A stretch of 64,000 nt of DNA from Iodobacter fluviatilis (lineage in GTDB: Bacteria > Pseudomonadota > Gammaproteobacteria > Burkholderiales > Chitinibacteraceae). The translations under genes were made by a program, and so were the position numbers. Positions 56,072-64,000 of this stretch are shown piece by piece. The notes under the pieces were generated by a model. It had not been told where the DNA came from. It saw nothing but the letters and a program-made list of their open reading frames with translations, and ran no database searches. Location of the stretch: the NCBI RefSeq assembly GCF_900451195.1, contig NZ_UGHR01000004.1:124001-188000 (forward strand), written 5' to 3'. Position 1 is the stretch's first letter. Every line of letters begins with the position of its first letter.

Positions 56072-57091
56072 CTATGCAATCTCATTTCCTAACGCCGCCC
56101 ACAGTCGGGTTTTAAATTGTGCTTGCTGATGTTCTGCTACCGGCCCAAAGCGCAGGCCCTGGTGATTGTTTTGATCGAACAGGCGGCACCATATTTTTTG
56201 TTGGGCGAGTTGGCTATGCAATGCTTTGGCATCGGGCGTGGGGCACCAGTGCAGCAGGGGCAGGCTGCCGCTAGGCCTTAAACCTGCCTCGCTGAGTGTG
56301 TCTATCATCCACGCCTGATTGGCCAGCAAACGCTGTTGTTGCGCGGCTTGCCAAGCGGTATCGCTGAAGGCGATTTGCCCTGCCCATAGTGCTGGACCGC
56401 TGATATGCCAAGGGCCGAGTGCTTGTTTTATCTCTTCTAAAAGCGGCTGTTCACAGGCGATAAAGCCCAGGCGAATCCCAGCCAGACCAAAGAATTTACC
56501 AATAGAGCGCAGAATAATCAGCCCTGTTTTGCCTGCATGGGGCAGCAGGCTCTCTGCGGGGGCGCAATCGGCAAAGGCTTCGTCCACAATCAAGCAGCCA
56601 CCCTGTTGAGCCAATCTTTTATGCCAGCCGAGTAAGATGGCAGCGCTGATTTGCTGGCCGCTGGGGTTGTTTGGATTGACCACGATCAGTACATCAATGG
56701 AACTGCTTTCTAAATATTCATCCACTTGCTCACTGCTGATTGCGCTGACCTCATGCCCAGCATGTTGCCATTGCCAATGATGCTCAGCATAGGTGGGGCT
56801 GATGATGGCCACGCGGCAAGCAGGGCGTAGTTTGGGCAGTAGGGCGATGCCAACTTGGCTACCAGCAAGGGCGAGCAGGTGCTCGCAGCCGTAATACTTT
56901 TGCGCGGCAAGCAGCAAGGCCTGGTCTTGGTCGGGCAGGCGCTGCCAGATATGATCGGGTACGGCGGGCAGGGGATAGGCCCAGGGGGCGATGCCGCTGG
57001 AGCAGTCAATCCAGTCGGCTAAATCTCCACCATATGCTGCCACTGCACGTTGCAGATCGCCGCCATGTTGGGGCTGGCTTACAGCATCCAC
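56072..57091 (-). CDS. cobC: Threonine-phosphate decarboxylase
   Basis: 339 aa from GTG 57091, chosen because GGAGG lies 6 bases upstream and the frame up to 57121 has no better site. PLP fold type I aminotransferase family: HGGDLQRAVAAYG, DCSSGIAPWAYP, VNPNNPSGQ, IVDEAFADCAP and the PLP lysine in LRSIGKFFGLAGIRLGF. It makes (R)-1-amino-2-propanol phosphate for the nucleotide loop. Named cobC (Pseudomonas) or cobD (Salmonella). Overlaps the end of cbiB by 13 bases. Confidence 0.88.
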   Translation of the reverse strand: MDAVSQPQHGGDLQRAVAAYGGDLADWIDCSSGIAPWAYPLPAVPDHIWQRLPDQDQALLLAAQKYYGCEHLLALAGSQVGIALLPKLRPACRVAIISPTYAEHHWQWQHAGHEVSAISSEQVDEYLESSSIDVLIVVNPNNPSGQQISAAILLGWHKRLAQQGGCLIVDEAFADCAPAESLLPHAGKTGLIILRSIGKFFGLAGIRLGFIACEQPLLEEIKQALGPWHISGPALWAGQIAFSDTAWQAAQQQRLLANQAWMIDTLSEAGLRPSGSLPLLHWCPTPDAKALHSQLAQQKIWCRLFDQNNHQGLRFGPVAEHQQAQFKTRLWAALGNEIA

Positions 57092-58026
57092 AGTGCACCT
57101 CCAAATAAAAGTGCAATCCACAGGGCCAGCGTTTTTTGCACTAGCACGATACCGCGCTGTAAATCGTGGGCGTTTGGCGCTGGGCCGATTCCGAGCTCAG
57201 TACGCTGATGTAGCTCGCCGTGATAGATGGCCTCGCCGCCTAAACAAACCTGCAAAGCACCCGCACCGCTGGCCATCACCGGGCCTGCATTGGGGCTGTC
57301 CCAGAGTGGCGCTTGGCTCTGCCAGCAGGAAAACGCACTGCGGCTATGGCCGAGTAGGGCGTAGCTGAGTGCGGTAAGGCGGGCGGGGATAAAATTGAGC
57401 ACATCGTCGGCCCTTGCGGCAATGCGGCCAAAATGAAATAAGCGCGAGGTTTTATAGCCCCACATGGCGTCCAGCGTATTGGCAAGGCGGTGCAGCAGCA
57501 CGCCATAGCCGCCGAATAGTGCAAAGAAAAACAGGCTGGCAAAAACCGCATCTGCGCCGTTTTCTAGGGTGGATTCTAAGCCCGCTTTTGCAACGCCCGT
57601 TTCATTTAGTTGGCTGCAGTCGCGGCTCACAATGCGGCTAACGGCAAGGCGAGCAGCGGCTAAATCCCCTAGGCTTAAGGGGCGGGCGATGGCGTGCACA
57701 TGCTCAAACAAGCTGCGCGCGCCAAGGGCAAACCACAGCGCCAAAGCGTCGGCCCACCAGCCTGTGAAATTTTTTAGCAAGGCAAAGGCGGCCAGCGATG
57801 AGCCTATCAGTAAGAGCCACGCCACCGCACCACAGAAAATATTGAATTGATTTAATCTGCTATTTGTTTGTTGATCTTTAGCCAGATTAAAGCGCCGCTC
57901 TAGCCAGGACGCCAGCCAGCCAAAGCCTACCAGCGGGTGAAAGCGCTTAGGCTCGCCCAAACAAAGCTCCAGCAAGAGGCCAAGGGTGAAGGCGAATAGC
58001 CAGTGAGATGACGCAAGATTCAACAT
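57079..58026 (-). CDS. cbiB: Adenosylcobinamide-phosphate synthase
   Basis: 315 aa, membrane protein (LFAFTLGLLLELCLGEP; VAWLLLIGSSLAAFALL; FASLFFFALFGGYGVLLHRL). Family motifs GEPKRFHPLVGFG, SRDCSQLNE, ENGADAVFASLFF and DAMWGYKT are present. It joins aminopropanol phosphate to adenosylcobyric acid. Also called cobD. Overlaps cobU by 7 bases. Confidence 0.92.
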   Translation of the reverse strand: MLNLASSHWLFAFTLGLLLELCLGEPKRFHPLVGFGWLASWLERRFNLAKDQQTNSRLNQFNIFCGAVAWLLLIGSSLAAFALLKNFTGWWADALALWFALGARSLFEHVHAIARPLSLGDLAAARLAVSRIVSRDCSQLNETGVAKAGLESTLENGADAVFASLFFFALFGGYGVLLHRLANTLDAMWGYKTSRLFHFGRIAARADDVLNFIPARLTALSYALLGHSRSAFSCWQSQAPLWDSPNAGPVMASGAGALQVCLGGEAIYHGELHQRTELGIGPAPNAHDLQRGIVLVQKTLALWIALLFGGALWML

Positions 58027-58577
58027 CCGCTGCGCTTCACCGGCATAGGGATTCCGGCGACCACCAGCGTCACGTTAGCGGCTTGTCTGGCGATATCCTG
58101 ATGCAAGCGGCCAGCTTCATCGCGGAATAATCGGGCCAGCGCATTGTCCGGCACGATGCCAAAGCCCACCTCATTGCTCACCAATAAAAGCGTGCCGCGA
58201 TGTGCGGCGGCTGCGGTAATAAAGGCCTGCTTTTCTTGCGCCCAGCCTGCCAAGTCATCCTTGCACAGCCAGTTGGACAGCCACAGCGTTAGGCAATCAA
58301 TCACGCAAAACTGATCTTGGCTTTGTGCCAGTGCTGTGGCCAGCTGCAGCGGGGCTTCTCGCGTTTGCCAATGCGCGGGGCGCTCGGCCTTGTGGCGGAT
58401 AATGCGTTCCTGCATTTCTTCGTCAAAAGCCTGAGCGGTGGCCAGCCAGAACACCTGCCCATCATGGGCCAGTGCTTTGGCTAGCGCGTAGCCGCTTTTG
58501 CCGCTACGCGCCCCGCCTAAAATAAGCTCGGTGACTGGCCAGCCAGCGCTATGCGCCCTAGTAGGATCGGTGTTCAT
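58020..58577 (-). CDS. cobU: Adenosylcobinamide kinase / guanylyltransferase
   Basis: 185 aa. P-loop LILGGARSGKSGYA; the HKAERPAHW motif with the guanylylated His; CVIDCLTLWLSNWL; SNEVGFGIVPDNALARLFRDEAGRLHQDIA. Two activities: phosphorylation of adenosylcobinamide and GMP transfer. Overlaps btuB by 4 bases (ATGA). Confidence 0.93.
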   Translation of the reverse strand: MNTDPTRAHSAGWPVTELILGGARSGKSGYALAKALAHDGQVFWLATAQAFDEEMQERIIRHKAERPAHWQTREAPLQLATALAQSQDQFCVIDCLTLWLSNWLCKDDLAGWAQEKQAFITAAAAHRGTLLLVSNEVGFGIVPDNALARLFRDEAGRLHQDIARQAANVTLVVAGIPMPVKRSGC

Positions 58578-60460
58578 TGTTGCCAGCGCAAATTAAGCAT
58601 GGCATTGCGCCCTAGCGTGCCGTAATCCTTAACCTGTTCGTATTCTTGATCAAAGAGGTTATTAACACGCGCTTGCAAGGACCAGTCTTTATTGATTTTC
58701 CAGCTGGCAGAGAGGTTAGTCAGGGCATATCCCGCTAGCTCTTTTTTATTCGCAGGGTCATCAAAGCGATGCCCCTGAGCTTGTATTTCAGCGCGCAGCG
58801 TCCAGGTATCTAAGGTCATGCCTGCATAGATGAGGCCGGAGTGCTTGGCGCGGCGGGCCAAGCGATTGCCGTGGTTGGCTCCTGTTGATTTATCACTTGC
58901 ATCTAAAAAATCGTAGCTAAAGCCTGCTAAGTAATCGCCTTGTTGCCAATCACTGGTGAGCGTGATGCCGCGAAGCTGCGCTTCTCCCACATTCATCGGC
59001 TGAGAAAAATAAGGGCGGCTTTCTGCCCATTGAATCAAGTTGGAGACTTTATTGGTGTAGGCGGTTAAAGAGGCATTGATCGTGCCCGCGCTATAGCGAA
59101 TAAAGAGCTCTTTATTATTGGATTCTTCAGGACGTAAATTGGCGTTGCCACTGCTGTAAGGATCTTCCGGCCAATATAAATCATTGAAAGTGGGCGCTTT
59201 GAAAGCGGTGCCTGCTGTGCCGCCTAACTGCCAATCATCATTGAGCTGCCAAGCTAAACCTGCACTGCCGGTGTTGTGTCGGCCCAATTGGGAGTTGTCA
59301 TCACTACGTGCATTTATTTGTAGCGAAACGTCGCCAAAATGCGCTAAATAGCCTGCTTGTAGGCTGTTTATCCGGCGTTGATCTACGGCATAAGCGACAT
59401 CACCACTCACCTTTTGCTCTAAGGTTTCTGCCCCTAATTGAAAGGTGCCCAAGTCGGTTTTTATATCATTTAGCCAGGATAATTGCGTTTGTTCGGTTTG
59501 GATTCGGCTCGTTTTATCGCTGTAATCGGTGGCTGATTGAGGGGTGAATGAGGTGTTTTTATCGCTACTGTGGCCCAGTTTGATCAGGCTGCTCCAGTGG
59601 CTAGTCAGGCGATTTTTGCTCCAGATATTGGCGCTACTATTACGTGTTTCATCCCGATAGTCATAGCTTTGCGCAACCGCTGCGTAGTTGTCATCAAATA
59701 CATAACCATCCAGCTGGTTTTTTCCCCAAGCAGAAATCAGGCTGGCGCCCAGCTCATTGTCTTTGTTGATTTTATGCGTAAGAGAAAAAGACAGGCTGTT
59801 GTTTTCGTAGCCATCATCATCAGGATAAAAGCCGGGGTTCTTGCTGTTTTTAATGGCGCTGATGCCATCTGTTTTTGAGTGGGCCAAATTCAGCGCGTAG
59901 CGAGTGTCTTCATCGCCGCCTGAAATTCCCGCCTTAGCTTCTATGCTGTTGTGGCTGCCGTAGCCGATCTCTACCGAAGGATGAAAGCCTTTTTTCCCTG
60001 TTTTGCTAAAGATTTGAATCACGCCACCGATGGCATCAGAGCCATAAAGGCTGGCGGCTGGCCCGCGCAGTATTTCAATACGATCAATCTGGCTCAGCGG
60101 GAAATGCTGAAATGCCGCCGCACCCAGCGTGGCCGAGCCAACGCGAATCCCATCGATTAAGACCAAAGTATGCTGGCTATTATTGCCGCGCAAAAACACG
60201 CTGCTTGGTTTGCCTGCTCCGCCGTTGCTGGAGATTTGCAGGCCGGGTTGTCGGGCGAGCAAATCGGGTAGGCTGATGGCCGCTGATTCTTGAATGCTGG
60301 CCTGATCAATCAGGGTTACGTCACCAATTACTTCACGAGGCGATTGGGGTTGGCGTGCGGCCGTAGTGATCACAGGGGGAAGCAGGATCGTTTCAGCCTG
60401 AGCACATAGACTGGCTGCAAGTGAAGTTAAAACAAAGAAGGGCGTATTGCGGAACAACAT
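58574..60460 (-). CDS. btuB: TonB-dependent vitamin B12 receptor
   Basis: 628 aa from ATG 60460 (AGGAGA upstream), signal peptide MLFRNTPFFVLTSLAASLCAQA. TonB box-like ETILLPPVITTA near the N-terminus, plug domain (RQPGLQISSNGGAGKPSSVFLRGNNSQHTLVLIDGIRVGS; RIEILRGPAASLYGSDAIGGVIQIF), then a 22-strand barrel ending NLRWQQ. Headed by the cobalamin riboswitch, which supports B12 as the substrate. Confidence 0.93.
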   Translation of the reverse strand: MLFRNTPFFVLTSLAASLCAQAETILLPPVITTAARQPQSPREVIGDVTLIDQASIQESAAISLPDLLARQPGLQISSNGGAGKPSSVFLRGNNSQHTLVLIDGIRVGSATLGAAAFQHFPLSQIDRIEILRGPAASLYGSDAIGGVIQIFSKTGKKGFHPSVEIGYGSHNSIEAKAGISGGDEDTRYALNLAHSKTDGISAIKNSKNPGFYPDDDGYENNSLSFSLTHKINKDNELGASLISAWGKNQLDGYVFDDNYAAVAQSYDYRDETRNSSANIWSKNRLTSHWSSLIKLGHSSDKNTSFTPQSATDYSDKTSRIQTEQTQLSWLNDIKTDLGTFQLGAETLEQKVSGDVAYAVDQRRINSLQAGYLAHFGDVSLQINARSDDNSQLGRHNTGSAGLAWQLNDDWQLGGTAGTAFKAPTFNDLYWPEDPYSSGNANLRPEESNNKELFIRYSAGTINASLTAYTNKVSNLIQWAESRPYFSQPMNVGEAQLRGITLTSDWQQGDYLAGFSYDFLDASDKSTGANHGNRLARRAKHSGLIYAGMTLDTWTLRAEIQAQGHRFDDPANKKELAGYALTNLSASWKINKDWSLQARVNNLFDQEYEQVKDYGTLGRNAMLNLRWQQ

Positions 60461-60589
60461 GACTAATCTCCTGAGCGCCACCCAAAGTGAGGGGATGACA
60501 AGGAGGAGGCAGAGAGGAATCAAGGCGCAAAGGCACGATGAATCAAGCTCGCTTCGGCTACCCTGCCGCGCGTGATTGACCTTGCCCTG

Positions 60590-60786
60590 AAGGCAAGGTT
60601 GTAAGGCCGGTCTCCGGGCTTACAAGCAGATCTATCAATGTGAGCGCACTCAATTTCTAGACCTAATACATCACCTTCCCATCTTGCTTAGACAGTGGTT
60701 TATCTGATGTATTTTGACTTGCTTACCGTTGCAGGGGCAGCACAGGATTTAAACCTGTTTCCCGTTTTACTCTTTCGAGCACCTTA
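60590..60786 (-). promoter_or_regulatory. Cobalamin riboswitch
   Basis: On the minus strand: AAGGTGC, GGGAAACAGG, AATCCTGTGCTGCCCCTGCAACGG core, and the B12 box GCCCGGAGACCGGCC. Its 3' end overlaps a hairpin, ACCTTGCC/GGCAAGGT (60579-60599), which is not followed by a T-run, so control at the translation level or by a distal element is as likely as termination. It lies 130 bases upstream of btuB and should lower the B12 cluster when cobalamin is abundant. Confidence 0.93.
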
Positions 60787-61225
60787 GAAGGGCGGATTGT
60801 ATACCTCATCAGCCCAAATTGCCTATGTCCTGAATAAATTGCAATAAATGGCAGAAAGGCAGACAGGTTTGTTTTTTATACTGAATATTACATATGGTCG
60901 CGATATTGTAAGAATCGTTCAGTGTGCGTTCAGGCATCGTTTAAAGGCTGGGTTCTGCCGGGGAACAACACGCTATTTTTTCGTCATATTGAAGCCATGC
61001 GGCTTTTTTATCTTAGCTAAATCAATGCGGCATCTCCTCGTTTTCTCAGCGCATTTTCTAGATGCATTTGTATGTTCTCTTCTTATTCTTTCCTAAAAAA
61101 GTCTCAAATGGGTGCGTTTTTGCGATGTAAATTTGCACATAAATTGTTGCCGATTTTTGATAGTGGCTAATTTATGGGGCGAATTAATATGCAGGCTAAA
61201 TCAGCATTTCATACGGCAGGTTGGC
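60787..61225. other. Divergent promoter region between the riboswitch and eutS
   Basis: About 440 bases with no supportable gene (a 82-codon open frame at 60848 has no start signal). It must contain the promoters of the B12 cluster (minus) and of the eut operon (plus). I could not choose boxes with confidence. Confidence 0.5.
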
Positions 61226-61561
61226 ATGGAAAAGGAAAGAATCATTCAGGAGTTTGTGCCCGGCAAGCAGGTGACGCTGGCGCATTTGATTTCACACCCA
61301 ACCGAAGAGCTAGCCAAAAAAATTGGCGTGCCAACGGCTGAGGCGATTGGAATCATGACGCTCACTCCGGGTGAAACCGCCATGATCGCCGGAGATTTTG
61401 CCAGTAAGGCCGCCAATATTCAGATTGGTTTTTTAGACCGATTTTCTGGGGCTCTGGTGATTTACGGATCAACAGGGGCGGTAGAGGAAGCCTTAAGTCA
61501 AACCATTCTTGGCCTGCAACGTGTGCTTGGCTACACCATTTGCGTACAGACGCGCAGCTAA
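61226..61561 (+). CDS. eutS: Ethanolamine microcompartment shell protein EutS
   Basis: 111 aa from ATG 61226, the same length as E. coli Eut[46 protein letters not shown] and [26 protein letters not shown] are diagnostic. BMC-domain protein forming a bent hexamer in the shell. First gene of the eut operon; its TAA overlaps the eutP ATG. Confidence 0.96.
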   Translation: MEKERIIQEFVPGKQVTLAHLISHPTEELAKKIGVPTAEAIGIMTLTPGETAMIAGDFASKAANIQIGFLDRFSGALVIYGSTGAVEEALSQTILGLQRVLGYTICVQTRS

Positions 61562-62046
61562 TGCAGAAGACGATTCGTTACGCCATGGTGGGCTCTGTTG
61601 CCGCAGGTAAATCAACCTTGTTTCATGCCATGCAGGGTGATGGGCTGGTGGCACAAAAAACTCAAGCATTGGAATTCGATGGCAAGGGAGGGGTGGATAC
61701 GCCGGGCGAATTTTTTAATCATCCTCGCCTCTATAGCGCCTTGATCAATACCGTTAATGATGTGGATGTATTGGTATACGTACATGCCGCAAATGATATG
61801 CAGTATCGGATGCCGCCGGGTTTGCTGAGTGTATATGGCGGTAAGCGAGTGCTGGGTGTGATTAGCCAAATTGATTTAGATGATGCTGATCCTGATGCCG
61901 TTAAAGCCATGCTGCGTGAACACGGATTTATGGGTGAAATTTTCCAAGTTTCCAGTTATTGGCCTGAAACGGTGGCCGCACTGAAATTCTCTCTCATGGG
62001 TAGTACGGAACAAGACTGCCTACCGCAAGGAGTTATTAGAGTATGA
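61561..62046 (+). CDS. eutP: EutP, GTPase-fold acetate-kinase-like protein
   Basis: 161 aa from ATG 61561. P-loop GSVAAGKSTLFHAM, DTPGEFFNHPRLY (G3) and ISQIDLDDAD (G4-like) align with E. coli EutP. Family members have acetate kinase activity in Salmonella (known); role in the ethanolamine microcompartment. Overlaps eutQ by 4 bases. Confidence 0.92.
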   Translation: MQKTIRYAMVGSVAAGKSTLFHAMQGDGLVAQKTQALEFDGKGGVDTPGEFFNHPRLYSALINTVNDVDVLVYVHAANDMQYRMPPGLLSVYGGKRVLGVISQIDLDDADPDAVKAMLREHGFMGEIFQVSSYWPETVAALKFSLMGSTEQDCLPQGVIRV

Positions 62047-62774
62047 AGCAATTGATCACCGCCGACGCCCTGCGCACAGCACACGCCGAAGGTAAAACAC
62101 GCATCGAAATTACCCTGCCCGATTGCATTGTGACGGCAGAGGCTCGCATGGTTGCTGAGCGTTTAGGCGTCGAAATTATTGAAGTGCTTGCAAATAAACC
62201 CCTCGTGGCCAGTTCTTCACTCTTGGGTGCTGCCACAGCCGCGCCCGTCGTGGAGTATGAGGCTAATCTTGCTGCGATTCGTCAAGCCGTATTGGCACAG
62301 TTGCCATCAGGTAGCGTACCAGAAAATGTGATTGATCAATTGGTGCGCAAAGTAGCTGCAGAGCAAGCTACTTCTACCTCGGCCCCAACAGCGGCCGCCG
62401 TTGCTGCTTATGAATCTATTACTTTAAAAAGTGGCATTAAACGTGTGACGGGCAGCTCGGTAAAAATGGGCTTACTCGAGGGTGCAGGAGCGAATCAGAT
62501 CGGGATTGCCGATGTGATTACTGGTGCAGACGGCAGCACGATGGCGGCTGGCTTTATGCAATGGGAAAACAGTTTTTTCCCTTGGACGCTGCGCTACGAC
62601 GAGATTGATATCGTGCTGGACGGCGAATTACATATTCGCTGCGATGGTGAAACAGCCATTGCCAAGGCCGGCGATGTGATTTTTATTCCTAAGAATTCCA
62701 GTATCGAATTTGGCACGCCAAGCAAAGTGTCCTTTTTATACGTGGCTTATCCGGCAAATTGGCAAGATTGCTAA
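62043..62774 (+). CDS. eutQ: EutQ, cupin-fold acetate kinase
   Basis: 243 aa. N-terminal segment targeted to the microcompartment (MKQLITADALRTAHAEGKTR) and C-terminal cupin domain (LDGELHIRCDGETAIAKAGDVIFIPKNSSIEFGTPSKVSFLYV). EutQ provides ATP-forming acetate kinase activity during ethanolamine catabolism. Confidence 0.92.
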   Translation: MKQLITADALRTAHAEGKTRIEITLPDCIVTAEARMVAERLGVEIIEVLANKPLVASSSLLGAATAAPVVEYEANLAAIRQAVLAQLPSGSVPENVIDQLVRKVAAEQATSTSAPTAAAVAAYESITLKSGIKRVTGSSVKMGLLEGAGANQIGIADVITGADGSTMAAGFMQWENSFFPWTLRYDEIDIVLDGELHIRCDGETAIAKAGDVIFIPKNSSIEFGTPSKVSFLYVAYPANWQDC

Positions 62775-62776
62775 GC

Positions 62777-63595
62777 ATGATGACCTTCATTACTGAAGAC
62801 TGGCTGCGTGAGCACTTTGGCCGCGCCACAGGCACCGAGATTCAACTTCCCGCTAATGCGCGGCTGACGCCCGCGGCGCGCTCTTTAATTGAAGATCGCC
62901 ATTTAGTCGTGAAGTTTATCAATGCAGACGGCAGTGTGTTTGTAGAGCAGACCGACGCAGATGGAAAAATCGTCCTCGAGCCGGTGCATGTATTGACGGG
63001 CGATGCAGAGCACCACGCCGCGCACTGCGCCCTGTGCCAGCAAGTTGTTACACGTAAATCCGCAGCGATGACGCATTTGAATGCCAGCACGATGGTAGCC
63101 AAAAATGATGAGCGTATCCGTTTGCGTGGCTTACTCGATAGCACCATCGCTTTGGCGATTTGGGTACAAACAGAGTTTGATCCACAGGGCAGGCGCAAGG
63201 CGCTGGCGCATATGCTTGCCGATATCCGTTCATGGCTGGGCAATGTTTTACGTGCCGAGGTGAGCGGGGAGCCGATGTCGGCTATTTCGATGGGTGATTT
63301 AGATGAAGTGCGTATTCACGCCTTATCACATCAGCCATTAAAAGAGCTGGGCCACGATCATATCGTTCCTGCGCTTGAGCACGGGGCAAGCATCGCCAAG
63401 CTTAATTTACTGCGTGCGCGGATTCGTGAGTGCGAGGTTCAGGCTGCAGATCTTTATATTGATCGTGATTTTGAGCTGTCCCGGCCCGATATTTTGCAAG
63501 CCCTTAACCGGCTTTCCAGCGCGGTTTATGTGCTGATGATTTTGGTGCTGCTGCAAGAAGCTGGCAAACCTTTGCCTAATTTAGGAGGCCATTGA
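62777..63595 (+). CDS. eutT: Ethanolamine utilization cobalamin adenosyltransferase
   Basis: 272 aa from ATG 62777 (next ATG 62780 also possible), directly after the eutQ stop. FITEDWLREHF, TPAARSLIEDRHLVV and the C-terminal PCO-type helical bundle (KRxALAHMLADIRSWL, LSRPDILQALNRLSSAVYVLMILV) fit EutT. Metal-site region reads H71...H83-C84-x-x-C87; the Salmonella motif is HX11CCX2C, so the first Cys of the pair is His here. It makes adenosylcobalamin for EutBC. Confidence 0.9.
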   Translation: MMTFITEDWLREHFGRATGTEIQLPANARLTPAARSLIEDRHLVVKFINADGSVFVEQTDADGKIVLEPVHVLTGDAEHHAAHCALCQQVVTRKSAAMTHLNASTMVAKNDERIRLRGLLDSTIALAIWVQTEFDPQGRRKALAHMLADIRSWLGNVLRAEVSGEPMSAISMGDLDEVRIHALSHQPLKELGHDHIVPALEHGASIAKLNLLRARIRECEVQAADLYIDRDFELSRPDILQALNRLSSAVYVLMILVLLQEAGKPLPNLGGH

Positions 63596-64000
63596 TGACT
63601 TTGTTAGACCAATGCCGCGCCGCAGCCTTAGTGAGTCCTGCGCGTTTAGTGTTTCCAGACAGCCTTGACGCCAGAAGCGTGCGTGCAGCGTTTTATTTAG
63701 CCGAAGCAGGCTATGCGCAGCCGATATTACTGGGCAACCCCTTTGAAATGCGGGCATTTTGTCATCAGGAGCATTTGCCACTAGGGCGAGTGCCAATGAT
63801 AGATCCACAAACATCCGCCAGATTACCCGCGTATATCGCAGCCCTTGCTGAGCGTATGCCAAGCAAGAGCGAAGAAGAGTTAGCCACTTTATTGAAAGAC
63901 CCCTTGTGGTTTGCCGGAGCGATGCTCATGGCGGGGGATGTGGATTGTGTGGTGGGGGGTAATCATTCCCCAACCAGTAATGTATTGCGCGCGGCTTTAC
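63595..64000 (+). CDS. eutD: Phosphotransacetylase EutD, N-terminal part (runs off the window)
   Basis: First 135 codons. ATG 63595 overlaps the eutT TGA (TGATG) and follows TTAGGAGG, a strong ribosome binding site. MTLLDQCRAAALVSPARLVFPDSLDARSVRAA and the later VDCVVGGNHSPTSNVLRAAL match phosphate acetyl/butyryl transferases, with the conserved GG-N-x-ST region. It converts acetyl-CoA to acetyl phosphate. Confidence 0.92.
   Translation, partial: MTLLDQCRAAALVSPARLVFPDSLDARSVRAAFYLAEAGYAQPILLGNPFEMRAFCHQEHLPLGRVPMIDPQTSARLPAYIAALAERMPSKSEEELATLLKDPLWFAGAMLMAGDVDCVVGGNHSPTSNVLRAAL

Overview
This is a chromosomal window from a mid-GC Gram-negative bacterium. The 16S rRNA, the rplU-rpmA-obg order, ccoG, the TonB/porin-type outer membrane and the two-partner secretion pair fit a betaproteobacterium, most likely Neisseriales (Iodobacter/Chromobacteriaceae-like). 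The genus is my inference; no search was run.

Layout. 1-8 kb: a truncated secreted protein, a secreted protein with a possible Ca-binding loop, and a two-partner secretion system (1628-aa haemagglutinin-type exoprotein and its TpsB transporter). 8-16.4 kb: dGTPase-like HD hydrolase, a secreted BPL_N/GATase-like protein, ccoG, a MocR-type regulator, then an AT-rich accessory patch with two unknown genes and dispersed repeats, and a two-DTG aspartic-protease-like secreted protein. 16.4-24.1 kb: trehalose regulon (treR; treB-treC behind a promoter with two palindromic operators; a LamB-type porin), interrupted by a yjjP-yjjB (ThrE-type exporter) pair and by a tandem array of a G/C-rich MITE-like element. 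24-29.4 kb: PAS chemoreceptor, tRNA-Pro, ispB diverging from rplU-rpmA-obg.

29.5-36.5 kb: a four-gene SMC locus of the MukBEF/MksBEF/Wadjet type (kleisin-like, unknown 215 aa, MksE-like 215 aa, 940-aa SMC ATPase) without a JetD/MksG nuclease, with rlmL translationally coupled to the SMC gene. 36.5-48.25 kb: two complete head-to-tail rRNA operons, nearly identical in the rRNAs but with different spacers: the first has no tRNA, the second carries tRNA-Ile and tRNA-Ala plus a stray 13-nt copy of the tRNA-Ile 5' end.

48.4-60.8 kb (minus strand): a cobalamin uptake and late-biosynthesis cluster headed by a cobalamin riboswitch (btuB-cobU-cbiB-cobC-btuF-like, a repeat/MITE island, then cobO-cobB-btuF-btuC-btuD-cobQ). 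61.2 kb to the end (plus strand): the start of an ethanolamine-utilisation microcompartment operon, eutS-P-Q-T-D. The two are divergent and functionally linked: ethanolamine ammonia-lyase needs adenosylcobalamin, which the B12 genes and the EutT adenosyltransferase supply.

The most interesting points are the nuclease-less SMC cassette with an extra conserved-position gene, the unequal tandem rRNA operons, the MITE array and dispersed repeats (two of which sit inside the B12 cluster), a BtuF-like protein with no signal peptide, and the altered Cys motif of EutT.
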